A DNA stretch of 64,000 bases, taken from Monocercomonoides exilis (Eukaryota > Preaxostyla > Oxymonadida > Polymastigidae). The notes under the pieces are model-generated. The model was not told the origin of the DNA and did not search any database. It saw only the letters and a list, made by a program, of their open reading frames with translations. Below, piece after piece: positions 50,001 to 58,571 of this stretch (positions are counted from its first letter, which is position 1; the number at the start of each line of letters is the position of its first letter). The stretch covers positions 1,488,001-1,552,000 of the forward strand of contig LSRY02000017.1 in NCBI GenBank assembly GCA_001643675.2, in the 5' to 3' direction. The position numbers and the translations under genes are program-made.

Positions 50001-53000
50001 GACGAGACGAGAAATTGAGGGAAGATTCAGAGAAAGAGCAGATGAACATTCTGATGGAGAAGAGGAAGAGAGAAGAGCAGGCAAAGAAGAAGAGGAAGAG
50101 GGAAGCAGAGGCATCGAATGTGGAAGATGAGAAAGGGGAAAATGGAAAAGATGAGTTTCCTTCTTTTAATTCGAAAAAGGATATTTCAAAAAGAAATAGA
50201 AACGAAGCCGCTTCTGAAGAAGGCAAAAAAAGAGTGCAATTTTCATCGTCTCTTGTGGCAGCCACTTCGACTCCTCCAAAATCACAGCATTTTTTGGAAA
50301 CAGAACAAACTCCTCTTCTTCAGCAGGAGGACAAGAATAATCAGAAACAGCAAGCCAACACTGCTCCTGCTGCTATTTCTGATAAATCAAATGTTTCGAG
50401 AGGAGAAGAAGAGAATTCAATTAATCAAACTGCTTTGTCTCCTTCTTCTGCTCTTGAGCCAACTGACTTATCAACTCTGTCTGTGTCTGAACATCCTGCT
50501 GGCATCTCTCGTTATCCTGCCTCTTATTCTTCTTCTTTTGCTTCTCCCTCATTTTATTCATCAACAGCATCAAATGAACATCCTCTGAATGAAACGACTT
50601 CTCAGAAATGGGATGAATATAGCGCAACTCCATCAAATTCAGCTTCTGTTTTATTCACTGCACTATCTTCTGCTTCTGCAAATGGTTTGTCTCCTCCACC
50701 TCCTCCGCCTCCTCCTTCTCAATTCACTCAAAGTCAACATTTATCAGCACCTGATTCATTGACTTCATCGAATGTTTCACAGAATTCACACAAAGACAAC
50801 AGATATAAGCATTCTCCGAATAATCAAAGAAGCAAAGAATTTGGTTGTGATTCGGATAATTTGGATTCCTCATTGCCGATGCAATCTGTTGCAAGTTCGT
50901 TTTCTTCTTTTGCATCGTCTGCTTCTTCTTCTCTTGTTCTGCCACCTCCACCACCTCCTCCTCCTATTCTCTCCTCCTCATTCTCTGCTTTTTCGTCTGC
51001 ATCTGCCTCTGCCTCTGCATCTGCCTCTGCCTCTGCTTCTTCTTCTTCAGCTTCGTCATCATCTTCATCTCCTTCGCCATTTGCCTCATCCATTCCATCA
51101 TCATCTTCAGATCAATCATCAGAAAATGCAATGAATACTTCGAATGAAGACTCATTGCTGTCTGATCCATCTTTTGTTGCTCTTCTCTCTGCATTCAAAC
51201 AGAGGAAAGAGCAGATGATTGAAGAAGGAGTGCCTCCTCAGTCAATCACAGCACTGGATGCCTTGTATCCTCAATTACATGATGTGATGGAAAAGATGGA
51301 GAAGATGGAAAAAATGGAAAGAGGAAACAAAACAGATAGAAAAGAAAAAGATGATGAAAAAGAATTGGAACAAATGCAAAAGGAAAAGAATTCTTCAACA
51401 AATATTGCTTTTCCAACAGAATTGAATGAAACATCAGCTTCACAACAGACACAAAAAAGTGAAAAGGATGGATTTTCTTCTGAAAGAAATAAAAAAGAAC
51501 AAACTTCACAATCATTGGATCCATTCCAATCTTCAAGCATATCCTCAACTGCTGAGAGCAGTCCGAATGCAACACTTGAAACAAAGACAAATGTTGCGTC
51601 TTCAAATGCTCCTCTGAATGTTCTGATGAAAAATGTCACTCCGCTTTTCAGCTCAATCCAAAAGACGAAGCAGCAGCTGCGGCAGAAGAAGGAGATTGCG
51701 AAGCAGATGATTGCAGCCACGCAGATTCTGCTGAAGCAGAAGGAAGAGTGGATGAAGCTGAAAAAGGAAGAGAGGGAAATCAGCAAGGCGCTGGACAAAC
51801 TGAAAGAGGAAGGGGAAGAAGCAGCGGCAGTTTCAGAGGAGCAGACAGATGAAGGAGATTCTGATGAGGAGGAAGATGAAAAGGAAGAAGGAAACGAAGA
51901 GGAAGGAGAAAAGGAGAAAGAGGAAGAAGAGGGGAAGGAGGGAAATGAGGATGGCAAAGAAGAATTGAAGGCGAGCAAAGAAGAAGTTGGGAAGGAATTG
52001 AATGAATTGAGGAGGATGATAAAGCAGATTAAACAAGAAAAGGCGAAAATGAAGAAAGAAAAAGAAGAGTGGAGAAGAGAGAACGAAGAAAGGAAGAAGA
52101 AGAAAAAAGAGAAAGAGAAAGAGAAAGAGAAAGAGAAAGAGAGAAAAGAGAAGGAAAGAAAAAGAAAGCAAAAGAAGGAAAAACGAAAGAGAAAGAAGGA
52201 AGAAAGCGAATCAGCAGAAAGCTCAGAGGAAATGTCAGTGTCTTCCTTATCAACAACTTCCTCTTCATCCTCCTCTTCTTCATCCTCCTCAAAGACATCA
52301 TCATCTGAATCTGAAAAAGAAAGGCATAAAAAAAGAAAGGCAAAGAAAGAGAAAGCAAAGAAACGAGCAAATAAAGAAGTGCCTGAAAAGATTCCATCGC
52401 ACTCAGAAAGAGAAAAGGAGCATCAGACAGAAAAGCTAAATGAACAGAAAAATGGAACTGCAATGCCACCAAAGACAAACAAAGACAATGAGCATTCTGA
52501 ATGGACTGATACAACAGCAACAAAATCAAAAGAAAAGGAAGAAGAATCAACAGAAAATGAGAGCATGAGCAATGAAGAAGACAAAGACGATGACTTTGTG
52601 GATGAAGATGAAATCAAAGCAGACAAATTGGAAGAGACGAAAGACGAATGGAAAGACGAAGATGAAGATGAAGAGAAAGATGAAGAAAATGCAGATGAAA
52701 GAGAAAGCAAACAGATAAATGAAGGAAAGCAAGTGGAAACAGATGAAGATGAATTCAAAGATGAAGATGACGAATACAAAGATGAAGATGCATATAGCGA
52801 TGATTTTGAAGAAGAGTTTGTTGACGAAGACAAAACACAAAGCAAACAGCCAACAGAACCAACTGAACCATCCAAAGATGTCGAAGAGAAGATGAGCAAT
52901 GAAGAAGAAAGTGATGGCAATTCTTTTGTTGATTCAGACTTTGAAGACACTCAAAATGACATTTCTCCATTTGCTGATATCAAAATATCTTCTTCTTCTT

Positions 53001-56000
53001 CTTCTTCTGACAAGAAAAATAACAATTCCCCTGCAACTGCATCTGCAACACAAGAAAATGAACAGAATTCGAAAGAGGCAGATGAAAAACAAGAAGATCA
53101 GTTGGATGGAAGCTTTGTTGATCTGAGCAACACGCTATCTTCGACAACATCAGCAAAAGTGTCTCCGATGATGGGGATGAAATTCAAATGGAGTTTGGAT
53201 GATGATGATGATGATGACGATGACGATGACGATGGAAAAGATGATAAGGAAGAAAAAGAAGGGAAAGGAAAGAAAGATGAGAAAGATGAGAAAGAAGTGG
53301 AATTAAAACAGAATGATAAAAAGGATGAGGAAAGAGAAGATGAAGAAAAGAGTGATGCTGAATCAGAATACAAAGAAGAGAAAGAGGATTATGAAGACGA
53401 TTGGGAAGATGAAGATGAAAAGGCAGAAGACTTTGTTGATTCGGACAAGCAATTGTCGAATGAAGATAAAGAAAAAGAAGATAAAGAAAATAAAGACAGA
53501 AATAAAGACAAAGAAGAGAACGAAAGAAATGAGACAAAAAATGATGAAAAAGAATCTAAAAAGAAAGATAAAGAAGAAGCTGAAGACAACAAATATGAAG
53601 ATAGTGATGAAGATGATGATGAAAACAACATTTTTGGGAATATTTTGGGGAGAGGAAAGATAAAGTTCAGCTTGGACGATGAATCAGATGAAGAAGAAGG
53701 AGAAGAAAAAGAAAATGAGAAAGAAAAAGAAGAAGAAGAAGTTAAGCCTTCACCAAAAAAAGGAGATGAAGAGACGAAACAATTTGATGAAGTTGAAAAG
53801 AAGGAAGAAGAAGAAGAAGAAGAAGAAGAGAAAGAAGAAGACAATTCTGAATGGAATGATGAAGATGACGAGCAACCATTTAAGGAGCCTCATATGATGG
53901 ACGATGCAGATGCGATGAAAGAGGAAGATAACAAAGAAAAAGATGACAATGATACAAACAAAGAAAGTGATGAAGCAAAAGAAGACAAAGATAAAGAAGA
54001 AGAAGAAGAAGAAGAGGCTGATGAAGATTATGAATCAGATTTCTTTGAAGACACAATTAAATCACAAAAGAGTGCAGCTAAACAAGAAGAAGAACTTAAT
54101 CTTCAAAAGGAAGAAACAAACAACAAAAAAGAAAAAGAAGAAGAGAAAGAAGAAAAAGTAACAACCAAATCATTGAAAGACGATGATTCAGATGAAGAAA
54201 CGGAAAAGGAAGATAAAAGTGAAGATGAAAAGGAATTTGATGAAGAAAGTGAAGATATGGATCCATTTGGAGATGTGTTATCAAAAGCATCGTTTAATCT
54301 GGAAGCAGAAGAAAAAGAAGAAAAAGAAGAAAAAGAAGAAGAAGATAAAAAAGATGAAGAAAAGAATGATAAACAGAATGAGCCAAGTGGGATAAAAGAT
54401 GATATTTCTGCAAATAAAGAAGCGCTTTCCAAAGCAAAAGAAGACGAAGAAGACGAATCAGGAGCAAAAGATGAAGAGAATTCAGAAGAAGAAGAGTGGG
54501 GCGACTTTGAAGAAGTTGATGAAGACAAAGAAGTGAAAGAAAAAGACGATGTGACAAAGGAAAATGATGAAGAAGAGCAAAAAGAGAATGACAAAGAGAC
54601 TGTTGACAATGCAATAAATGATGCAACACGTTCTGATGGCAATCAACAAGAGCAATTGAAGACAGAAGAGAAAGAGGAGAAGGAAGTGAAAGAAGAAAAA
54701 GAAGAGAAAGAAGAGAAGAATGATGAAGAAAAAGAATCGTATGGAGATGATTTTGACTATTATGAAGATGACTTTGAAGCAGCAGATGTTCCTTTGGCTG
54801 AAAAAGGCTCTTCAGACGAAAAAGAAGAAAAGAATGTCACTTTTGAAGGAATTTCTCAATCAAAAGCAGACAAGGCAAAAGAAGATGAAATGATGAATGG
54901 AAAGAAAGAGATGAATGAAAAAGAACAAGAGGAAGAGGAAGAGAAGGAGAATCCTGAAGATGAATTTAAGGATGATGAAGAAAGTGAAGATGACGAAGAA
55001 GATGAAGACGATGACGATTTTATTCATTTTGGACGAGCAAAAAAGGCATCGTTCCATTTGGATGAGTCAATTGAAGAGGAAGAGGAGAATACCGAAGACA
55101 AAAAGGAAGAGGAGGAAAACAACAGATTGAAGAAGACAAAAGAAGTGGAGGATGATCAAAAGAAAGAAGAGAAAGAAGAAGAAGAAGAAAAGAAAGAAAA
55201 GGCAAATGATGAAGCGAACGATGAAAGTGAAATATCTGATGAATGGAAGGATGATGATGAAGAAGAAGAAGATGGTTGGATTGAGGATGAAGCAGCAGAA
55301 CATGAAATCAAAGAAGACATTGATGGAATGGGAATGAATGAAAAGAGGGATAAAAACAATTTGGATGAAGAAAATGGAGAGAATGAAAATTCATTAAAAG
55401 AGGCTTCTATGAAAGAAGAAAAGGAAAAAGAGGAAGAGGAAAGAAAGCTGAAAGAGGAAGAAGAAAAAAGGAAGAAAGAAGAGGAAGAGGAAAGGATAAG
55501 ACGAGAAGAAGAAGAGAGATTGAAAAAGGAAGAAGAGGAAAGGCTGAAAAGAGAAGAAGAAGAAGAAGAGAGAATAAAGCGAGAGGAGGAAGAGCGTTTA
55601 AGAAAGGAAGAGGAAGAAAAAGAGAGGAAGAAGAAAGAAGAAGAAGAAAGACTGAGAAAGGAGGAGGAGGAAAGAAAAAGGAAGGAGGAAGAAGAGAGAG
55701 TAAGGAAAGAAGAGGAAGAGAGGAAAAGAAAGGAAGAAGAAGAAAGGTTGAGAAAAGAAGAGGAAGAGAGAAAACGCAAAGAAGAAGAGGAAAGAAGGAG
55801 AAGGGAGGAAGAGGAAAGGGAAAGGAAAGAGGAGGAAGAAAGAAAGCGGAAGGAAGAAGAAGAGAAAGAGAGGAAGAGGAAAGAGGAAGAAGAACGATTA
55901 AGAAAGGAAGAGGAAGAAAAAAGAAGAAGAGAAGAAGAAGAAAGAATAGAAAAGGAAAGGGAAAAGGAAAGGATCGCAAGAGAGAATGAAGAAAAGAGGA

Positions 56001-58399
56001 AGAAAGAGGAAGAGAATCAAAAGAAAGAAAAAGAAATTGAGTGTTTAATTGAGAATCTCTTTGACGAACTATTTAACGACATTTTTGAGGAGATTGAGGA
56101 AGAGAAGAAGACAACACAAGAAACAAAAAAGAATGAACAGCAAATGAGCAGAACTTCTTTGAGTGAAGAAAATGGAGGAAAAGAATCAGAAAATGAATGG
56201 AAGGCAAAAGAAAGTGAAGATGAAGATGATGAAAGAGATGAAAGAGATAAAAGTGAGGAAGAAGGCGAAGATGAAGAAGATAACGAAGATGATGATGATC
56301 TGGATGATACTTCGATCAGCGATTTGACAGAGACACAGCTGGAAAGGCAGCTGCAAGAGCTGTCCAGAGCAGGAGCAGAGGAAGAAGCAGCCACAAAAGC
56401 GGCAGCTGAAGAGGAGAGGAAGAAGAAGGAGGAAGAGGAAAGATTGAGAAGAGAAGAAGAAGAAGAAGAAGAAGAAAGGAAAAGGAAAGAAGAAGAAGAA
56501 AAAGTCAAGAAGGAAGAAGAAGAAAGAAAGAAGAAAGAAGAGGAAGACAGAAAAAAGGAAGAAGAAGAAAGATTGAAGAGAGAGGAGGAGGAGAGGAAGA
56601 GAAAAGAGGAAGAAGAAAAGAAGAAGAGAGAAGAAGAGGAAGAAAGAAAACGCAAAGAAGAAGAGGAAGAGGAGAAGAGGAAAGATGAAGAAAGATTGAA
56701 GAGAGAGGAAGAAGAAAGGATTAGAAGAGAAGAAGAAGAGAGATTGAGAAAGGAGGAGGAAGAGAGAAAAAGGAAAGAAGAAGAAAGAATAAAACTGGAA
56801 GAAGAGGAACGGTTGAGAAAAGATGAGGAAGAAAAAATGCGACAAGAAGAAGAGGAAAGAAAGAAGAAAGAAGAGGAAGAAAAGAAATTGGAAGAGGAAC
56901 GGCTGAGAAAAGAAGAGGAAGAAGAAGCAGAAAAGGAAAAGATGGCTGATGAATGTGCCAGCAACATTGTTGACGATTTGCTTGATTGCGTTTTGGATGA
57001 AGTTGAATCTGATTTGGCGAAGGTCAATTTGCAGAAAGAGAAAAAAGAGAAAGAAGAAGAAGAATTAAGCGAAAAGGCTCCAATGAAGAATGAAGATGAA
57101 AGTGCAAAGATAATTGTGGAAAAGGAAGAAGAGGAGGAGGAAAGGAAGAGGAAAGAAGAGGAAAGGAAAAAGAGAGATGAAGAAGAAAGAAATAGAAAAG
57201 AGGAAGAAGAAAGAAAGAGGAAGGAAGAGGAGGAAAGATTAAGAAGGGAAGAAGAAGAAAGATTGAAAAGAGAAGAGGAAGAGAGGAAGAGAAAAGAGGA
57301 AGAAGAAAGAATGAAGAAAGAAGAAGAAGAGAGATTAAAGAAAGAGGAAGAAGAGGAAAGATTGAAAAGAGAAGAAGAAGAGCGCTTGCGAATAGAAGAG
57401 GAAGAAAGAAAAAGGAAGGAAGAAGAAGAGAGGAAGAGAAAAGAAGAAGAAGAACGATTGAAAAAGGAGGAAGAAGAAAGGCTTAGACGAGAAGAGGAGG
57501 AAAGATTGAGAAGAGAAGAAGAAGAGAGAAAGAAGAAAGAAGAGGAAGAAAGGAAGAGGAAGAAAGAGGAAGAAGAAAGGAAAGAGGAGGAAGAGAGAAT
57601 AAAGAGAGAAGAGGAAGAGAAGAAGAGGAAGGAGGAAGAGGAGAGAAAGAAGAGAGAAGATGAAGAACGAAAGAGAAGAGAAGAAGAGGAAAAATTGAAA
57701 AGGGAAGAAGAAGAGAAAAAGAAAGAAGAAGAAAAAGTCAATGGAAATGAAGAAGATAAAGCGGAAGAAAGTGAAACTACTTCTGTTGTTGATGATGCAT
57801 GTGAAAGAAGCGATGTCAAAAGTGAGTCTGAGGAAGAACAGAACAAAGAAATGGAAAAAGAAAAAGAAGAGAAAGAGACAGAGGAAGAATCTGAACAGAT
57901 TGACGAACCAGAAATAGAGAAAGAAGTGGAAAACATCATTGACTCGATGTTGGACGAAGTGTTGGATGAATTGTGCAATTCCGTTCTTATTCAAAAAGAG
58001 CAAAAGCCTTCCAAAGAGAATGAAATTCAGGGAAAGAAACTTGCATCTGCACAAAAAGAACCACAAGAATCAGAAAGCTTCATTTTTCACAGCGATGTTG
58101 ATGATCTAAATAGCAAAGAACCAGAAAGTGCAGAAAATGCTATTGATAGCACTGTTGGAGAAGATGATCTTTCTGAAACAACAGTCACCGTTCAATCAAT
58201 GGAATTATTTAATCAACTTCTCAGCCCTCAGCATGTGGAATCTCCAATTTTGTTTACTGAAGCTTTGAACAAAGCACGAACGGAAGAGAAGAAAAACTAT
58301 CAAAATAATGACGGAGATAAAATTAAAAAGCAAACGAATGAATTGAATAGTGACGAAGAAGAAGAAGAAATCGAAGAAGGAGATCCATTTTATGGATAA
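44054..58399 (+). CDS. ~4780-residue low-complexity giant protein: Ser/Pro-rich N-half, acidic middle, three charged-helix units at the C-terminus
   Basis: One exon of 14.3 kb. The N-terminus looks like a signal peptide (MKILLICFYTICIGF), but TTTGTATAG just before GC-TTT-ATG (44099) also resembles a splice acceptor. The mature start may therefore be MERSSEFISRQIPFDDPAF. Residues ~1-1150 are Ser/His/Pro-rich with poly-Pro runs; more PPPPPPPP tracts lie near 50690 and 50940. A Lys/Glu-rich block follows near 47590-48260. The middle (~52550-55320) is acidic with recurrent short aromatic motifs (FVDSDFED, GKIKFSLDDES, ASFNLEAEE, ASFHLDESI). From ~55420 come three units of (EEERKRKE)n charged single helix, each ending in an amphipathic segment (CLIENLFDELFNDIFEEI; NIVDDLLDCVLDEVESDL; NIIDSMLDEVLDELCNSVL). 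No catalytic domain and no TM were seen. It may be a cytoskeletal or adaptor scaffold; function unknown. Confidence 0.8.
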   Translation: MKILLICFYTICIGFMERSSEFISRQIPFDDPAFLFGSFETPETRAISLKTSDSPKLCDSSAQRDSLIDEQHSKNIDKPNSQSSFFHRSDFLGDSDKTNSTSSSIFDLMKISIPEPPRLLEQMSHRVETIKFEKLPEIHDNTTYPEIIEKQQFSKKETTSGLNPIDSLNSVNDNSEKEVRGEEIQRNYPATERNSFGMKNSNKRKLSKSTPKRIPKKHLRITDQVGASSSLDGSSVRSASFRASEQVFSSSPHLSSKQSDSHYSHSHSTAESHTHRNKHKNSRTAKSFKNSERQSAIPHSNHPLHYHKHHVHRSPLEKRDAYHSTSSSSRSPHSLHSHTSSIDSHSLSPSTSNSTSEYSHSDSFSSSSYKTKAHSTKKRHHSIKNRHRTANSRKHANPLASATHSQQESFYQKPAPPPNTALMKDTRFVIDTPTTLHTPSIMKPGLQQPAVPPHLVQMSAYSPFNGTPYYPSPSPSPFLQTFRDIQSQQPSLQFTQTPSLSMIYSSNRRPAPVFPQSTLHDPALFHPRMPITSTTLYHFPFAYHNQLRLDNPSTPLPSSPLVSSVANTPIPFKLPPPPPPSYNATSQHLPASPSSSSAVDSLSSSRLPPPPPPPTEGAIPVKHLGLPLSSISSSSLANSAVSRSESSSDSSEESDSMEYSKEKERKRQGKKALKEDSHKHRGHSDAESIKKFYNDLMKKKKKNETYSAKRSPLAKKDEKDKNKKEDRQSFKRANASISSHLEGILDKDESSDVDADTDSDVDVDADNAEEQKGSIELSPTPPFSASPEPTLQSSSEIQNLLKTHPASLSESTPAASFSSPVPSTSKSHVDTALSATSPSLALHFASSSSSSSSFLTEGSSSEDESKALSSLTKPQFQLLKSLNSSASSNITTPSPSPSPSPSPFPSPSPSSSPSPLHSSLQTSLSHHSIKTPLSSSLSSSLSSSLSSSHSPSLSSFHSHSLSHFISSSDLSTSAIQTPPSHSARALQHSLTSSHSSHSSASQSPNLESSLKRKLSDLSLKHNHSPSLSDHSSSPSLHSLHSPSLSPSSLSHSDSPKSFSPRSSASLLTPRLSAVGLPSSFQPIASLRTSLAPPLDALPFGVHKTEGERKGERGREGERGGNERFKEDIAYVNGADEEWLRQENEKIMKEQNELQLAQMQQMMQQQWALLQMQQYNNEQEEEEEEEEEEEEEEEEKEIESKERFIKYKQIEELKSPKASIEKRGTKDEKQKLEQKKRKDKNIPIQKTSEVHSESKPKLTIRKIDSNKQNKKATQKLPEKNLKEKDVEEKDAKKHKKAAVKISPIQKDNKKDEKELKKKEKEKEEKKKEKEKEKEDSRERHKSKKDSDKKEKKEKREKIDEKSEKADDKREKISKEKHKTEAKKKKEKEKEKEKEKKEQKKDQEINLTMKQLGKTDLPIFADNTIQPNLSHPFCDNATAFPSSDHQTAQMAHTAQSHPSHISPLSSIPQSSQSSQSPQSYSNARSIHSSTPSFPTHLSLPSQQPQLHRVSSSVNEMPQEGNDSALDDTQLNPSSFSSLFASPLPPPPSHSSPSSSAQTASHPHPSSFNSPQHSPLSSSLLSTPSLQYSSAHSPSSFSSSIHPNANASALSTPASLQTTQESDMLREQAMTPAEEKEDEREEREEGLMKRKKTAQERVMQLSSALLRGERVLKREDVSSEGTNSESDEREGKSMKMSKERKEERKATQKRDRKIGLKPNGKQSASSGILDDGMSFWRMALRPKGKRSQMLPQSKGNNGSKNQLSSTAPSAMHSSASSSSSVQSTYPFDKTSSLLRGSSKQASQHQPLVLSRSSASHKHDFVDNPLRSVSPSPSILSIKSSASSSPPSSSSPSSPSLDPLHSSNPSLNADVSSAQNSPLEIEQNSLRDSTQQRRQLLNQLREESLSSQKIPFASKTMRSTANKDSSSSSSSLSSTLPSSTAISPPVFRSQLFSPRITLSPKLFGQKEGKSQESPLKALVERRMEQIRRDEKLREDSEKEQMNILMEKRKREEQAKKKRKREAEASNVEDEKGENGKDEFPSFNSKKDISKRNRNEAASEEGKKRVQFSSSLVAATSTPPKSQHFLETEQTPLLQQEDKNNQKQQANTAPAAISDKSNVSRGEEENSINQTALSPSSALEPTDLSTLSVSEHPAGISRYPASYSSSFASPSFYSSTASNEHPLNETTSQKWDEYSATPSNSASVLFTALSSASANGLSPPPPPPPPSQFTQSQHLSAPDSLTSSNVSQNSHKDNRYKHSPNNQRSKEFGCDSDNLDSSLPMQSVASSFSSFASSASSSLVLPPPPPPPPILSSSFSAFSSASASASASASASASSSSASSSSSSPSPFASSIPSSSSDQSSENAMNTSNEDSLLSDPSFVALLSAFKQRKEQMIEEGVPPQSITALDALYPQLHDVMEKMEKMEKMERGNKTDRKEKDDEKELEQMQKEKNSSTNIAFPTELNETSASQQTQKSEKDGFSSERNKKEQTSQSLDPFQSSSISSTAESSPNATLETKTNVASSNAPLNVLMKNVTPLFSSIQKTKQQLRQKKEIAKQMIAATQILLKQKEEWMKLKKEEREISKALDKLKEEGEEAAAVSEEQTDEGDSDEEEDEKEEGNEEEGEKEKEEEEGKEGNEDGKEELKASKEEVGKELNELRRMIKQIKQEKAKMKKEKEEWRRENEERKKKKKEKEKEKEKEKERKEKERKRKQKKEKRKRKKEESESAESSEEMSVSSLSTTSSSSSSSSSSSKTSSSESEKERHKKRKAKKEKAKKRANKEVPEKIPSHSEREKEHQTEKLNEQKNGTAMPPKTNKDNEHSEWTDTTATKSKEKEEESTENESMSNEEDKDDDFVDEDEIKADKLEETKDEWKDEDEDEEKDEENADERESKQINEGKQVETDEDEFKDEDDEYKDEDAYSDDFEEEFVDEDKTQSKQPTEPTEPSKDVEEKMSNEEESDGNSFVDSDFEDTQNDISPFADIKISSSSSSSDKKNNNSPATASATQENEQNSKEADEKQEDQLDGSFVDLSNTLSSTTSAKVSPMMGMKFKWSLDDDDDDDDDDDDGKDDKEEKEGKGKKDEKDEKEVELKQNDKKDEEREDEEKSDAESEYKEEKEDYEDDWEDEDEKAEDFVDSDKQLSNEDKEKEDKENKDRNKDKEENERNETKNDEKESKKKDKEEAEDNKYEDSDEDDDENNIFGNILGRGKIKFSLDDESDEEEGEEKENEKEKEEEEVKPSPKKGDEETKQFDEVEKKEEEEEEEEEKEEDNSEWNDEDDEQPFKEPHMMDDADAMKEEDNKEKDDNDTNKESDEAKEDKDKEEEEEEEADEDYESDFFEDTIKSQKSAAKQEEELNLQKEETNNKKEKEEEKEEKVTTKSLKDDDSDEETEKEDKSEDEKEFDEESEDMDPFGDVLSKASFNLEAEEKEEKEEKEEEDKKDEEKNDKQNEPSGIKDDISANKEALSKAKEDEEDESGAKDEENSEEEEWGDFEEVDEDKEVKEKDDVTKENDEEEQKENDKETVDNAINDATRSDGNQQEQLKTEEKEEKEVKEEKEEKEEKNDEEKESYGDDFDYYEDDFEAADVPLAEKGSSDEKEEKNVTFEGISQSKADKAKEDEMMNGKKEMNEKEQEEEEEKENPEDEFKDDEESEDDEEDEDDDDFIHFGRAKKASFHLDESIEEEEENTEDKKEEEENNRLKKTKEVEDDQKKEEKEEEEEKKEKANDEANDESEISDEWKDDDEEEEDGWIEDEAAEHEIKEDIDGMGMNEKRDKNNLDEENGENENSLKEASMKEEKEKEEEERKLKEEEEKRKKEEEEERIRREEEERLKKEEEERLKREEEEEERIKREEEERLRKEEEEKERKKKEEEERLRKEEEERKRKEEEERVRKEEEERKRKEEEERLRKEEEERKRKEEEERRRREEEERERKEEEERKRKEEEEKERKRKEEEERLRKEEEEKRRREEEERIEKEREKERIARENEEKRKKEEENQKKEKEIECLIENLFDELFNDIFEEIEEEKKTTQETKKNEQQMSRTSLSEENGGKESENEWKAKESEDEDDERDERDKSEEEGEDEEDNEDDDDLDDTSISDLTETQLERQLQELSRAGAEEEAATKAAAEEERKKKEEEERLRREEEEEEEERKRKEEEEKVKKEEEERKKKEEEDRKKEEEERLKREEEERKRKEEEEKKKREEEEERKRKEEEEEEKRKDEERLKREEEERIRREEEERLRKEEEERKRKEEERIKLEEEERLRKDEEEKMRQEEEERKKKEEEEKKLEEERLRKEEEEEAEKEKMADECASNIVDDLLDCVLDEVESDLAKVNLQKEKKEKEEEELSEKAPMKNEDESAKIIVEKEEEEEERKRKEEERKKRDEEERNRKEEEERKRKEEEERLRREEEERLKREEEERKRKEEEERMKKEEEERLKKEEEEERLKREEEERLRIEEEERKRKEEEERKRKEEEERLKKEEEERLRREEEERLRREEEERKKKEEEERKRKKEEEERKEEEERIKREEEEKKRKEEEERKKREDEERKRREEEEKLKREEEEKKKEEEKVNGNEEDKAEESETTSVVDDACERSDVKSESEEEQNKEMEKEKEEKETEEESEQIDEPEIEKEVENIIDSMLDEVLDELCNSVLIQKEQKPSKENEIQGKKLASAQKEPQESESFIFHSDVDDLNSKEPESAENAIDSTVGEDDLSETTVTVQSMELFNQLLSPQHVESPILFTEALNKARTEEKKNYQNNDGDKIKKQTNELNSDEEEEEIEEGDPFYG

Positions 58400-58571
58400 A
58401 TACAAAAATTCTTTTTAATTTTTTTATTTTTTCATTTCCAAATAATTATCTATTTACGTTAACGTTTTTGTAACATTGTTATTCAAAAGAATCTTTGATC
58501 GGTCATTCCCCAAAAAAACAACCAACTGTTAGTAATGTTGGGTGTCCAGAATAAAAATCTATTTCTCGGCA

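Noticed and set aside
56017-57978. Long antisense Ser-rich open frame (653 codons) under the giant gene
   Set aside because: It is the mirror of GAA/GAG-rich Glu/Lys coding sequence: GAx codons read backwards give Ser/Phe/Leu frames without stops. There is no independent coding signal.
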